Source: Symbiodinium sp. CCMP2592
Taxonomy: Eukaryota; Sar; Dinophyceae; Suessiales; Symbiodiniaceae
DNA: 64,000 nucleotides
NCBI GenBank assembly: GCA_905221615.1
Contig: CAJNDT010002779.1
Location: forward strand, 987,501 to 1,051,500
Direction: 5' to 3'
How positions within the stretch are numbered: position 1 is the stretch's first letter; each line of letters begins with the position of its first letter. The notes under the pieces were generated by a model. It had not been told where the DNA came from. It worked only from the letters and a program-made list of their open reading frames with translations, and did no database searches. Shown piece after piece: positions 22,500 to 32,588 of the stretch. Position numbers and translations under genes: made by a program.

Positions 22500-24250
22500 G
22501 ATGACCTTCTCATATCTACATATATGTATGTCATTATGCACATGGCATGGACATCTCCGCCCAGGAAAAGTGCACACAGCTTAATCGGAACAGTACTTTT
22601 AGGTATCCTGCACACGAACTACATGTAGTATTGTAGGTGTACGTATGCATACATACCCCAATGTTGTATATTCCAAATTCGCGATGCATGACCTGTGGCC
22701 CCCATGTCAAAGGACCTGCGCACAGCGGATTCGCCAAAGTCCTGCCAAACCCAATGCAACCCTCCTATCCCGGCCCAACCCTCCTATCCCGGCCCAGCAA
22801 ACACCCCAGAAATTAGTATTCAAGACCTTTGGGGAAAGGACCTAAATACAGAAGGATGCTGGAAAGACCCTCGTCCAGAAGCGATTTCCAAAGTATATGA
22901 TTATCGGGTCCTCGGACCCTTAGGGTAAGTCCCCCGACCCTCCAAGTAGAGGACTGCTGTCACCTTGCGGGTCTTACGGGGCTGCTGATTCCGTTCTATA
23001 GCTCCAGTAGTGCCGCTTCCAGAGCGTTCCTTCAGGGTTTAGGGTCAACTTCCCAACCCTGTTCCGAAGCTCAAAGGAACTCAACTACGCAAGAAGCTTG
23101 GCTTGCTTGATGTGGGTGTAGTGATGTCCCATGAGCTTTGACAGGGGCAGATTGCGCTGATACACGCATGGCATCTGTCTGGGTTGATTTCGGGATTCGC
23201 GGTCTGTGGTCACCGTGCAGCTGCGCCAGTATATGGGAGTTTCCGAAATAGGGGACCCTAATGTAGTACCTTACATAGTAGGATCATTATTCTAAGGACC
23301 CCCACAAAAGGTATCCCTAATTTCTGGAAACTCCCACATCATGCAGCAGTGTAAAGCACCTTGGACATAGATTTGCTTGGCATTGCGACGAGCAGACGAT
23401 TCTAAGCAACTACAAGTACGGGCTCGAATGCATGCGAGAAGCCATGCATGGCATATGGTTCAGTTCATTATAAGCACGCTTTTAGGGCTGGAGGGATACA
23501 TAAGGTTGGTAATATGCACTTATATGAAAACACAGAGGTCTTTATGTTTATATATGTATATATACATATGCCTATACAATATATCTCGAGTTTCGCAGTA
23601 TCAAGCCCGAGGCCCTGAAAGTGCGAAGCTCGATCATAGATAAAGTGCGAGCCTGTCTTCGGACCCCTTGTCGATATGTACTTACATTGTAGCAAAACTA
23701 ACATAGTAAAGTACATGTCGATACGTTGCGTGCATTGATATATGTATAGTGCACTGAAAATGATGTGACGACAAACAAGACTGTATAGATCAATATAACA
23801 TAAGAGTATGTCATGGTTTGGTTGGTTTATACTTTCCTATTGCATTGTAACACATTGTATGATTGTACATATAGTAAAATGCAGTCTAAAGTAGTTGGAT
23901 ATCCGGTGAGCCAAAATTAAGATATACTGTCATACTGTAGTACATTAGGACATAGTATATTTGTAGCATATGACGCAACAAGATACAATATGACATAGGA
24001 TAGTTTAACGGATCATAGCAAGGCATAGTGCATAGCGTAGTATAACATCACAATTTCGTCTGCTGTAATACGCCGAAAAACATGACCTTTATACCTGTTG
24101 TAGCATGGTGTTTTATGTGTATGCATTCACAGACGTGTAATTATATATGTATACATATACATACATATATATATATGTATATACACATAACTGCACATAA
24201 AGTGTGTGTATATACACAGGTGCATATTCATATCTGCGTGTATACGCATC
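22500..24250. other. Divergent interval between minus-strand gene A and the plus-strand right part
   Basis: No secure exon. Left-side exons are on the minus strand and right-side exons on the plus strand, so this interval plus the next few kb is where transcription would diverge. It holds a first hairpin copy (23,231-23,339) and TA tracts near 23,550 and 24,140-24,185. No promoter motif can be identified; dinoflagellate promoters lack an easily read TATA box. Confidence 0.4.
23231..23339. repeat. Inverted-repeat element, family B copy 1
   Basis: Left arm ATGGGAGTTTCCGAAATAGG pairs with a right arm containing CTGGAAACTCCCA at 23,326-23,338, enclosing a GTAGTACC/GGATCATTATTC core. Related copies occur at about 24,729-24,812 and 42,698-42,812. 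Confidence 0.85.
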
Positions 24251-24254
24251 TGTG

Positions 24255-24370
24255 CAGATCTTTGCATCAGTCTTTAGAGAAATGGTTCAGCTCTTCGGCG
24301 CCTCAAGGGAACCCGTCGCCCCACCGATGCTGCTGAACCAGATGAGGAGGAGCCAGTTGGCGCCGAATTC
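24255..24370 (+). CDS. Possible isolated plus-strand exon
   Basis: The plus frame reads FASVFREMVQLFGASREPV, then APPMLLNQMRRSQLAPNS. It looks coding (amphipathic, no repeat) but no neighbour or family supports it. It could be a 5' exon of the channel gene further right. Confidence 0.3.
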
Positions 24371-24397
24371 GGCCTATAACTACAACATTTTAGGGCC

Positions 24398-24455
24398 CAA
24401 ACCCTAAACCCTAAAACCCTATAAACCCTAAACCCTAAACCCTAAGCCCTAAGGT
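24398..24455. repeat. Interstitial telomere-like block (CCCTAAA orientation)
   Basis: About six to seven CCCTAAA/CCCTAAAA/CCCTATAAA words in a row. It marks the start of the zone where such words are frequent. Confidence 0.9.
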
Positions 24456-24649
24456 TTACCGTTTGGGGACCAAGGGTTCAAGTTCAGGGTTTACGCTTTT
24501 GGGGTTCAGGGCTCGGTGTTAGAAATTCAAGGGGAATGCAGGAACCTGGTCAAGAAACCCTCGGCCTATAACCCCCAAACTAGTAGGATTCATTTCAGGA
24601 ACCCTTTTGCAGACCCAGGGTTTCTTGATCAGGTTCCTACGGTCCCTAA

Positions 24650-24823
24650 GACTCCATGTACCCATATAGGAAGTACTTAGGCCTTAAAGGGTCCCTATAT
24701 GGGAACTTTAAGGCCTATAAGTACCTAGTATATGGGAGTTTCCGAAAATAGGGGACTCTATAATATAGTACCCTAAATATTCGGATCCTTACTATAAGGA
24801 CCCCAAAATAAGGTACATGGAGC
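24650..24823. repeat. Nested inverted repeat
   Basis: Outer arms CTCCATGTACC at about 24,651 and GGTACATGGAG at about 24,811 enclose an inner hairpin (CATATAGGAAGTACTTAGGC at 24,663 with CCTATAAGTACCTAGTATATG near 24,714-24,734) and a family B half copy starting GTATATGGGAGTTTCCGAAA. It looks like one element inserted in or beside another. Confidence 0.75.
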
Positions 24824-24938
24824 CTTTGTAGGGTTGTGAGCCGGCGGGTCCGAAACCTTCGCAAAGGCTTTGGGCTCTTGGAAGCTTAGGGCCGGACTCG
24901 CTTCCGGTACTCCTACAGGGGACCCTGTTTTCCCCAAA

Positions 24939-25020
24939 GGCCCCAAAGTAGTTCCTTTTTGTGGTTCGTATGTAAAATCCTCTAAGGCAATCCCAAAAAG
25001 GAACTATATACTATGGGGCC
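24939..25020. repeat. Inverted-repeat element, family A copy 1
   Basis: GGCCCCAAAGTAGTTCCTTT pairs with CCCAAAAAGGAACTATATAC and TATGGGGCC at the right end. Family A is the most frequent hairpin in the window. Confidence 0.85.
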
Positions 25021-25029
25021 TATGGGTAG

Positions 25030-27000
25030 AGCCCTGTCGTACCGTTCAGAGGACCCTTCAAAGGAGCCCTTGAAAGAAGTCCCCTTAATTAGCTCAGAAG
25101 TCGCCGGCAGACCTTCCAGCAAGCAGGGAATAATGGCGGGAGGAACAGCATCCCTGGGATATTCCTTGTGGCATCATAGTTCAGAAATAGATCGATGTAT
25201 ATGCACACGTACTGCGAAGGCCTTTGGCTGAAGGAAGGAGTTGGATGTTTGCGTTGTAGACTGGGTGCTCAGCTGCAAGCATACGCCCCTAACAATCTTA
25301 CTCCCAGGGCTAGGGTTATGGGTTCAGGGAACTCCACTAAGTAAGTGCCTTTAACTGGGGATACAACCTATTATAAGTAAAGTTACCTTTTTTATAACCC
25401 TAGTTCCTAAGTACCATGAACCTCTAAGTAGACCCGAAACCCTATAGATCCCATTAAGGAACTCTATAGCTCCCTTTAAGGAGCCCTAGTTACTAAGTAC
25501 CATGAACCTCTAAGTAAGGCCACACGGGGAAGTTCAGGTCTCGGCTGCAACGCTTCGTGGTCGGTCCAGAGAGTCACTTGCAGTTGGTGTGGGCGACTTT
25601 TTCAGCCCTCTTTATTGCACCTTGTCTGAAGCCGTAGGGCTCTGGGCTTCTGGGACAGCTGTTTAAGGCTTGGCTGCTTTATGCCTCACAGCTTCAGCTT
25701 TGCTTCTAGCAGGTCCTGCTTAGATTTCTTTTGCCTTGGCATTGCTCCAGTGACACGGCTGACTTGTTTCGTGCATGACCTTGTTTCAAAGTGTTCACCG
25801 TCTTTTTCTATCTTCCATTAGCATTCCTAGGATCTTAGACACAGAGTGCCAGATGTGCTGTACTGGTCGAAGGCATGATCCCCTGTTTGTGAAGGCGTCC
25901 GTTTTCTGCACATATGTCAGTTTTCCGTTTCGTTCTTTGCTGTGCGGATGTGTCTACCATGAAGCCATTGGCATGTGCTGTGAGTTCTGGTTTTCTGAAG
26001 CACAGGTTTCATCTAGCGCTGCCTCTTGTTAGTGATGTTTTTCCTGCATATGCACACATTGTGCGACTGGTGCGGTGACAAGACCATAAGACTTCTTGCT
26101 AAGAACATGCTCGCACTGTTTGGATGAGTTCGGTGCTAGTGTCTCTACGTGTCCAGCACTTGTTCACGGAACCTGTCGTAGCAGCACACCAACCGTTCCA
26201 GCTTCAAGCGGCGTGCTCCGGGCATATGCCGTGCTGCATCATCAAGAGTGACATCTTCAACGTGTTTACGAGTCTACGAGAGTATGTTTATGTGCGCGTC
26301 CTTCATAATTCGCTTCTTCATCGCAGTACTAGTACCTTTGTTTTCAATGTCTGCAGGCTGGCCTGCAAGGTATAAGCCAGTATAAGCTGTAATCATCGTT
26401 TCAACTACAGTGTAGACTCTCGCAGAACCCCTCAAAACCCGCTGCAATTCCATAGAGTCCTATAGAAGAGTATAGAAGCCCATGAAATCCTTTACCCTCT
26501 TGAGAAGCAGAGTGGCCATTACTGAAGCAATGAACCGGAAGGCACAATCACTAGGGACCCCTACAGCCTCTTTCCAAGACCCTAAACTCTCAGCAATACT
26601 ATTCTGGGGCTCCTGACCAAAATTTTAGTATAATATAACCCAAAGCCTGTTCTAATCTTTAAGGCCTCTATGTTATAGAACTTTGCGAAAATCCCTTATA
26701 GAACCCTTTCCATGATCCCTTTATTCTAACGTTTAAGGCCACTACATTAGAGCCCTGCTATAGAGCCCTTTAAGGATCCCTCTGTTCTAATGTTCAAGGC
26801 CCCCTATATCATAGAACCCTCATAACCCTTCTGGTAGCCCCCAAAAAGACCCCTATAAAGGATCCTTATTCTAATTATTAAGGCCCCCTTTTTTTCTAGA
26901 GCCAGCCGGGGAGGTCTGGGATCTCGTCACACTTCCGCTGCTGTTTTTCGACCTCGGAGCGCCCCGGTGTAGCAAAGACCGGACGACTTCCTTTTTCTGC
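25030..27000. other. No secure gene; degenerate telomere-like and CCCTTATA-type sequence
   Basis: Contains repeated phrases such as CCTCTAAGTA with GACCCGAAACCC and TTTAAGGAGCCC, and many AACCCTTATAG words at 26,400-26,900. Plus-strand frames at 25,775-26,032 and 26,124-26,375 are open but match nothing I know. Upstream channel exons may hide here. Confidence 0.4.
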
Positions 27001-27005
27001 AGAGG

Positions 27006-27415
27006 CTAGAGCTTTAGATCTTTAGGGTTTAGGGTTTAGATCTTTAGAGCTTTAGGGTTCAGGGCTTTAGGGTTTAGGGCTGTAGGGTTTAGGGCTTTAG
27101 GGCTTCAGGCTTTAGGGTTTAGAGCTTTAGGGCTTTAGGCTTTAGGGTTTAGAGCTTTAGGGTTCGGGGCTTTAGGGTTTAGAGCTTTAGAGGTTTAGGG
27201 CTTTAGGCTTTAGGGTTTAGAGCTTTAGGGCTTTAGGGCTTTAGGGTTCAGGGCTTTAGGGTTCAGGGCTTTAGGGTTCAGAGCTTTAGGGCTTTAGGCT
27301 TTAGGGTTTAGACCTTTAGGGTTCAGGGCTTCGGGGTTTAGGGTAGAGCTTTAGGGTTTAGGGCTTTAGGCTTTAGGGCTTCGGGCTTTAGGGCGTTTAG
27401 GGGCTTAGGTCTTCA
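27006..27415. repeat. TTTAGGG-derived array, about 400 bp
   Basis: Densely packed TTTAGGG, TTTAGGGC and TTTAGAGC words (GCTTTAGGGTTTAGAGCTTT type phrases) in one orientation. It is not a perfect telomere array. An 8-bp TTTAGGGC step and 14-16-bp compound units dominate. Confidence 0.9.
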
Positions 27416-27694
27416 GTTTTTAAACTTGAGCATTGTTTCTGGTCTTGTAAGACATTCGGCTAGGTGGTATGTAGCCGCTTTTTGCTTGTATCTGTGGGGG
27501 GGGTGACGTCGTAAGGCTTCCAGAGCTCTCGTGTTCCAGGGGCTGTAGGATTTAGCTGCGAATTGGCTTCAGGATTCATGCTTTAGGCCTAGAGTTTGGG
27601 GGTCCAGGGTTGCGGGCGGGCAGTAGATTTGTGGTGGGGTTTAGGGTTTAGGGTTTAGGGTTTTAGGATTTCCTGACGCTTGCAAGAACAACTC

Positions 27695-27830
27695 CAGCCA
27701 AGGAATTCGCCCAGCACTTGGAGTACATCGCACTGGCGACATTGGCCGCTCAATTTGTTCGCGTACGGCTTTTCAGTCAGAGTGGCTTTGTTCGTTTTCC
27801 AGTCAAAGGTCTTGGAAGTCAGACCAAAAG
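27695..27830 (+). CDS. Possible upstream exon of channel gene (S1/S2 region), weak
   Basis: Plus frames read KEFAQHLEYIALATLAAQF (then VRVRLF) or LNLFAYGFSVRVALFVF in an overlapping frame. Both look like a membrane helix ending in Arg residues, as in an S1/S2 segment, but the competing frames prevent a firm call. Confidence 0.3.
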
Positions 27831-28062
27831 CAAGGTCAGCGGAGGTACACCAATCTAGCTGCTATGTGGGCACCTGGGACCAAGCCCAGGGGGACAAGAA
27901 ACGAGCTACGGCAATTGAAGCTATTTTTCATCGCCTGAAATTGGCGCAGCGATGATTCTTCTAGAAACCAAGGGGCCCTTGTATCATGTAGAAGCCCATA
28001 TGGTAAAGTAAGATCCATATAAATGCCCCACATAGGATACCTCTATCTCTTGAAACGCACAG

Positions 28063-28190
28063 AAAAGGCCTTCTGGCTGTTGGACATGCCCATGCACATG
28101 TTCTTCGCAGTCGCCACAACAGCGGGCATGGTGGATACTTTCGCTGCAACTGATTTTGACTTGTCCAACAGCGCACGCTGGAATATCTTC
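28063..28190 (+). CDS. Channel exon: probable S2 segment
   Basis: The plus frame reads EKAFWLLDMPMHMFFAVAT, then TAGMVDTFAATDFDLSN. In KCNH/CNG-type channels of dinoflagellates and ciliates the S2 helix has an F-W-x-L/F-D/N-x-x-x-S/H-F-F pattern followed by a short polar G-containing loop, which this fits. It lies 5' of the S3 and S4 exons on the same strand. An AG acceptor precedes EKAFW. Assignment is from pattern and order. Confidence 0.5.
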
Positions 28191-28208
28191 TTGTGCCTAG
28201 CATAAGCC

Positions 28209-28295
28209 CTACCTGCTCCCCAAAAGTATGTATCTAAATAGCCTTTGACAGATGTTGGGCCATTTTATTTTATTTACCTTTGGGGATTGAGGTAG
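28209..28295. repeat. Inverted-repeat element, family D copy 1
   Basis: CTACCTGCTCCCCAAAAGTA pairs with TACCTTTGGGGATTGAGGTAG. The core contains the family D phrase GTTGGGCCATTTT. Directly followed by copy 2. Confidence 0.8.
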
Positions 28296-28307
28296 ATTCA
28301 AAAGCCT

Positions 28308-28391
28308 TACCTGGATCTTAAAAGTATGTAGAACAATGGCCTTTTATAGGTTTTGGGCCATTATCTTACCTACCTTGGGGGGTCTAGGTAC
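28308..28391. repeat. Inverted-repeat element, family D copy 2
   Basis: CTTACCTGGATCTTAAAAGT at the left and GGGGGGTCTAGGTA at the right, with TTTATAGGTTTTGGGCCATT inside. The same core occurs at 41,801-41,884 and, reversed, at 29,857-29,924. Confidence 0.8.
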
Positions 28392-28401
28392 AAAGTCAAA
28401 G

Positions 28402-28483
28402 CCAGAAAGTTGGAATATGATTATCCTAAACCCTTTATGGTAAAATATAAGGAATCCCCTGAAACCATATTCCAACTTTCTGG
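28402..28483. repeat. Inverted-repeat element, family C copy 1
   Basis: CCAGAAAGTTGGAATATG pairs perfectly with CATATTCCAACTTTCTGG. It is the third hairpin in a row after two family D elements. Related copies start at about 50,705 and 52,105. Confidence 0.9.
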
Positions 28484-28590
28484 AGTTCCCTGTAAATGTA
28501 AACTGCAATAGGAACACGGACCACATCCACAGCGACTGAAGGGTTCGCCGTGCATGCCTTTTTGTGTGCCCTGGGATCTTGAACGGTGAT

Positions 28591-28728
28591 ACTTGGAGGG
28601 TCGGGAGATTTAGTAACTGGTTATTTTGGGGACTTATAAGTACCATAACCCCAATTAGGGTCCCTTTTAGGGTACTTATAAGTCCACTTACTAACTACTT
28701 ACTAAGTCCCCCGACCCCCCCCCCCCGG
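28591..28728. repeat. Inverted-repeat element, family N copy 1
   Basis: ACTTGGAGGGTCGGGAGATT with TAGTAACTGG pairs with ACTAACTACTTACTAAGTCC and CCCGACCCCCC. The core ACTTATAAGTACCATAACCC is almost identical to the copy at 60,065-60,200. Confidence 0.9.
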
Positions 28729-29102
28729 CAGGCCCGACCCCAAAGGAAAGGTGGAGCAGAGGTTCGGAGGCCAATGCTACCGGAGCCAAAGCCAGAAGGG
28801 TTTACGGTTTGGGGTTCAGGGATTTCGGTTTAGGGTTGAGGGTTGAATTTGTATGGATTGAGATTTAGGGCGTTAAGGGGCTTAAGGTTTTGGATGTTGG
28901 GTTCAGGATTCAGAGATTGAAACCACATGCTGGTAAAGAACTGGCACCTCTTTTGAGGAAGGCTCCATTTGTCTATGGAGGGTTTTGCAGGGGGACAGTT
29001 TTTGTTTGTCTTGGTCTGGGTAATAGTAAATTAGGGTTTATAGGGTTGAAGGTACCGAGGGGCCTTGAGAAGTGTCGCTAGCATTCCTTACGGCTCATTG
29101 AT

Positions 29103-29444
29103 ATGACTATGCCAAGATCAGCCGCTACTGCACACTGTCAGCATGTAGAGCTACCGCTCCGTCCTAGCTCAATTTGGGGTTCCGTTCGGCTGACTTTTAA
29201 AGCCACTGGGACCCCTGTCAAGGAGGCTTTGTCAGCCCTGGAGTTAGATTTGGAAGGATTGGACTGTTGCCCAAACCAGGACGAGCCACTCGGCAATTTC
29301 GATTTTAGAGTTTTTTTCTCAAGGAGACGCGCCCCTGGGCCTTGGCAAAGAGATATGCGAAGACCTGGCACCTCGGCCCTTGCGCGGGGTCGGAGGTCTG
29401 AGGTCTGGTGGGAGCCCATTGTGTCCAAAGGACCCAATAATTAG
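29103..29444. other. Unassigned open interval
   Basis: Both strands are open over about 300 bp. The plus frame (SSIWGSVRLTFKATGTPV, then KEALSALELDLEGLDC) looks somewhat protein-like. Neither strand can be matched to a family. It lies inside the S2-S3 intron of the channel gene if that gene model is right. Confidence 0.3.
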
Positions 29445-29856
29445 GTATTCGGTTTGAGGATAGTGGTTATGTAGGCTAGGATATTGGAGACTACATGATT
29501 ATTGGGTGCGTGGACCCTTGGGGGAGATTCTCGGGTCTGTTTTCGGGTTTAGGCTTCAGGGTTCAGGTGGGCAATCACGGGTTTGAGGTTGAGGGTGTGG
29601 TCATGGATCTCGGATTGCAAGATTTAGACTATAATGGGCCTTGATCGTCCTTGGGAACTGGGACTACTTGCGGGCTCTGGCGAGTCCGGAGTGCAACGCC
29701 CAAGCGGTACGGTAGCTCTATTTATCACCGGTCAATCGGAAGCCCAAGCAATGCATGGCAACGATTTGCTTCCTACCCCAAGATACTCCATACTCCAGAA
29801 TATCTGTTTTGAAGGTTTCTGCCGTTGCCAGGATTTCGGTGCGCCCCCAAACCCCG

Positions 29857-29924
29857 ACCTAGACCCCCCCAAAGTAGGCAAAATAATGGCCCAAAACCTA
29901 TAAAGGCTATTATTGGGTCCAGGT
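29857..29924. repeat. Inverted-repeat element, family D copy 4 (reversed)
   Basis: ACCTAGACCCCCCCAAAGTA at the left, AATGGCCCAAAACCTATAAA in the middle and GGGTCCAGGT at the right. It is the reverse-complement orientation of 28,308-28,391. Confidence 0.8.
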
Positions 29925-30297
29925 AAACTCTAACCCCCTGGATATGTCAGGTCTGGAATCCAGGGTTTGGGGTTTAAGGTGTCCCTAAACCCCGTTGGAG
30001 GTTCATGGTAGTTATAAGTGGGGTCATAAGTAGGGTAATTATACTTATAACCCATATTAGGGGACTTCTAACTTAGAACTACCCACGAATCTCCAAGTAA
30101 ACCTTGTGTATCACGGGCAGTTCTAAAGTCTACGGTGCTACGGCAACCCTACTGGCAAACTCCCGAAGAGCTGCGGAGACTTACATTTTGCCAACACGAA
30201 TACCCATAGCAACAGAACCATCCGAAGTTAAGATGATATCGGTAACAGTACTGTTTTGTTTATTAGTATAAGCATTCATGCCCGCCTGCTGGCCTAG

Positions 30298-30380
30298 GCT
30301 CGTTTTGGACATCTTCATCGCGTTCGTGGATACCTTTGTCCTCACCTTGCACTTCATCATGGAAGCTGATCCGAATCCGT
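30298..30380 (+). CDS. Channel exon: S3 segment
   Basis: After CTAG|G the plus frame reads LVLDIFIAFVDTFVLTLHF, then IMEADPNP. This is a typical S3 helix of a voltage-gated cation channel, with two Asp residues (LDxxxxxVD) seven apart that in the family pair with S4 arginines. The frame stays open past 30,600, so the real donor is uncertain. The S4 exon lies about 500 bp downstream. Confidence 0.65.
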
Positions 30381-30862
30381 TTCTCGCCATGTCCCACAGA
30401 GCTGCGCTTTGGTTGGCGTGGGCAGTTTATGGCATCAGCCAGCTTCGGGATTTTGGTGCTGAGGTTTGCACTGCTGCGAGGTTTCGGAGAGATTGCAGAC
30501 CGGTACGGCTAGCGCGTTCGTTCAGTGCAAAGCTGTCACGACAACAAGACTGTCACTCACACGAGTACTGCGTTCAATATATTCTTGTCAGTTGTCCTCT
30601 TGTCAATTGCGTGCTGGTCATACTCTCCGCCTAGATCTTGTTTGCCGCTGCTCTTGTCGCAGTTCCCACGACGCGTATTCATGTGTAGATATTATTGAAA
30701 CCCTAAACCCTATAAACCGTAAACCCTAAACCCTAAACCCTATAAACCCTAATTATTGAAACTCTCCGACTGAACGGCGCCAAAAATCCTGAAGCCCCAA
30801 AACCCCGACTCACCAAGCCCTATAAACCCTAAACTCCACGCCCTAACCCTAAACTCTCCGAG

Positions 30863-30945
30863 GTTGATGCGCTCCACTAGGTTCTTCCGGCTCTTGAGAT
30901 TCGTTCGCCTCGTCCGGCTCTTGCGTATCGCCTCTTGCCTAAATC
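30863..30945 (+). CDS. Channel exon: S4 voltage sensor with seven arginines
   Basis: The plus frame starting at CCGAG|GTTGATG reads MRSTRFFRLLRFVRLVRLL, then RIASC. Arginine occurs at every third position seven times, the signature of an S4 voltage-sensing helix. Such spacing over seven repeats is very unlikely by chance and is not a DNA repeat (codons CGC, AGG, CGG, AGA, CGT are mixed). With the S3, S5, pore and S6 exons in order on the same strand, this is the anchor of the channel gene. It would sit in a membrane. Confidence 0.8.
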
Positions 30946-31071
30946 TCCTGGGTTTACTAGAGACGAGCTTACAGTGCTCAGGGCCCAAAAGCAAAAGGAT
31001 CGTATCCCATCATCCGTCTTGCTCGAAACAGCAATGGAACTCTGACTTGATCATCGGATCATGCTTCGGTT

Positions 31072-31103
31072 CTGTACGAAAGAGTTCAGGCGAGTATACA
31101 CAG
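31072..31103 (+). CDS. Channel mini-exon: S4-S5 linker candidate
   Basis: The plus frame reads SSGEYTQ after an AAAG acceptor. An I-x-S-E-Y-T motif is common in the S4-S5 linker of the dinoflagellate KCNH/CNG-like channels that I recall. It is too short to be certain. Confidence 0.3.
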
Positions 31104-31317
31104 AAACAGCAGTCGCTTTCATGTGTTCATGAGGTGTCCAAGAACGACACATGCATGTATATGTCCAGGTAAAGGCATACATGTATACATTACATGCATC
31201 TAGTACGGTCGGTGCTTGCAGATCTCACACAGAGAGAAAGATTCTGCGTGTTGTCTTGGTAGTGAAGGGCGATACTTACCCTCGTTGGGTCTTGACAAGT
31301 GGTGTCCGAACTACTCT

Positions 31318-31380
31318 ATCCCTAAGCCCTCCCTAGACCCTAAACCCTAAACCCCTAAACCCGAAACCCTAACCCTAAGT
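31318..31380. repeat. Interstitial telomere-like block (CCCTAAA orientation)
   Basis: A run of CCCTAAA/CCCTAAGC/CCCTAGAC words about 60 bp long inside the S4-S5 intron of the channel gene. Confidence 0.85.
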
Positions 31381-31856
31381 TCTGGCTCGAGGTGAAGTTG
31401 GAAAAGCAAGCGAAGTTCATCCTCGGCAAGTTGCTGTCCACCAACTCCTTGCCACTGGGCCACTGCTGGCAGCAGCTTTCCCGTACGTTTCTGGAGAAGA
31501 TTCTGTTGGAGCATACAAGGGCCTTTCAAAAGATAGGCATCCCTAAACCCCTTGTCTGTAATAGTCGGGTCATATGTATGCACGTAAGTATGTGTAGACT
31601 GTATACATGTATATATTATGCAGATAGCATATATGTTAACATTATGCAAGATACATGCGCATCTATGTACATATCTTTCTATCTATCTGTCTGTTTATGT
31701 ATGTACGCATGCATGCCTGCATGCATGGGAGTAAGTACGTCAGCAATGAGTATGTGCGTATGTGTTTGTGTATGTATAGATGTAAGGATGTAGGTATGCT
31801 TGATATTAACATAATGGCTCAACGCCTGGTTCCGCGTGCAATTTGCACCTGCGCAG

Positions 31857-31989
31857 GCTCTGGGTCAAGGTCTCTGGCTACTTCGCCGTGATGATGGCGA
31901 TAAACCACGTTATCGCATGCTGTTGGTATGGTGTAGGCTACTACACCAGCGATCAAGGCAATTGGATGCAAAGATCCAACATTGATTCT
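31857..31989 (+). CDS. Channel exon: S5 and turret
   Basis: After GCGCAG|G the plus frame reads LWVKVSGYFAVMMAINHVI, ACCWYGVGYYTSDQGNWMQ, RSNIDS. The N/I-N-H-x-I-A-C-x-W-Y-G-x-G motif is the conserved end of S5 in KCNH/CNG-type channels, followed by the W-containing turret of the dinoflagellate forms. The frame remains open to a TGA near 32,018. Joining to the next exon requires a relaxed (GA-type) donor or an unrecognised boundary near 31,989. Confidence 0.8.
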
Positions 31990-32245
31990 GAGTCTTTCCC
32001 AGATGCTCGGCCTGCCTGACTTTATTGTAGAAGGTTCTTGGTCCATGCATGTTTCATGTTCTACAGTATCATATGGGTGCGAGCCTACCGCTATGCGAGT
32101 TCCCTTTCCTGCGTGCCCAGATTAAAATGTCAATCATTGATTCGTAATGTTGTTACAAACATCATTAGCATCATTAGTGGCATTTTTGTTGGTATTGTTA
32201 TTACAACAGAGATTATTAACATCCTCACTAAAACGGCAATCCCAG

Positions 32246-32331
32246 GAATCTTATGTAGCATCGCTGCACTGGTCGATGACACAGTTCACCTCAGCAACGA
32301 ACCCTATCGCGCCAAACAACGGATGGGAGAG
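32246..32331 (+). CDS. Channel exon: pore helix and filter region
   Basis: After CCCAG|G the plus frame reads ESYVASLHWSMTQFTSATN, PIAPNNGWER. The Y-x-x-S-L-H-W-S-x-T-Q-F-T-x-A motif is the pore helix of dinoflagellate ion channels. The usual T-x-G-Y/F-G potassium filter is replaced by FTSATN-type sequence, as I recall for this branch, so ion selectivity should not be assumed. The donor is GC (GGGAGAG|GCAGGT), and joining at 33,964 gives ERLF in frame. Confidence 0.8.
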
Positions 32332-32385
32332 GCAGGTGCTGCTTCCGTGGTTTTGGGTCAAGGATGTAGGTAATCAGCAAAATTT

Positions 32386-32522
32386 TAAATAGGGTGAAGG
32401 AAGATGGAAGGGAGCAGATTTAATTCTTGTTGATTGTTTAAATTGTGAAGCAACCGAAAATGAGTTAAACAGTTTTAGTAATGTAAATCAGCAATCCCTT
32501 CCTTCCCCACCCTATTTAAACT
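32386..32522. repeat. Long imperfect inverted repeat in the pore-S6 intron
   Basis: TTTAAATAGGGTGAAGGAAG with TGGAAGGGA pairs imperfectly with TCCCTTCCTTCCCCACCC and TATTTAAA. It is longer and AT-richer than the other hairpins and adjoins the RNase H fragment, so it might be part of that insertion. Confidence 0.7.
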
Positions 32523-32588
32523 CATTTATTTAACTAGTTTAAATTGAGGTTGATACAAAGTATTTAAGTTGTGAAGCATTTGCTCCGC

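Noticed and set aside
24398-24455. True chromosome end (telomere)
   Set aside because: The CCCTAAA words are few and degenerate and are followed by unique sequence and genes on both sides.
29103-29444. 113-codon plus-strand open frame as a gene
   Set aside because: The antisense strand is equally open, no homology is recognisable, and the likely context is a channel intron.
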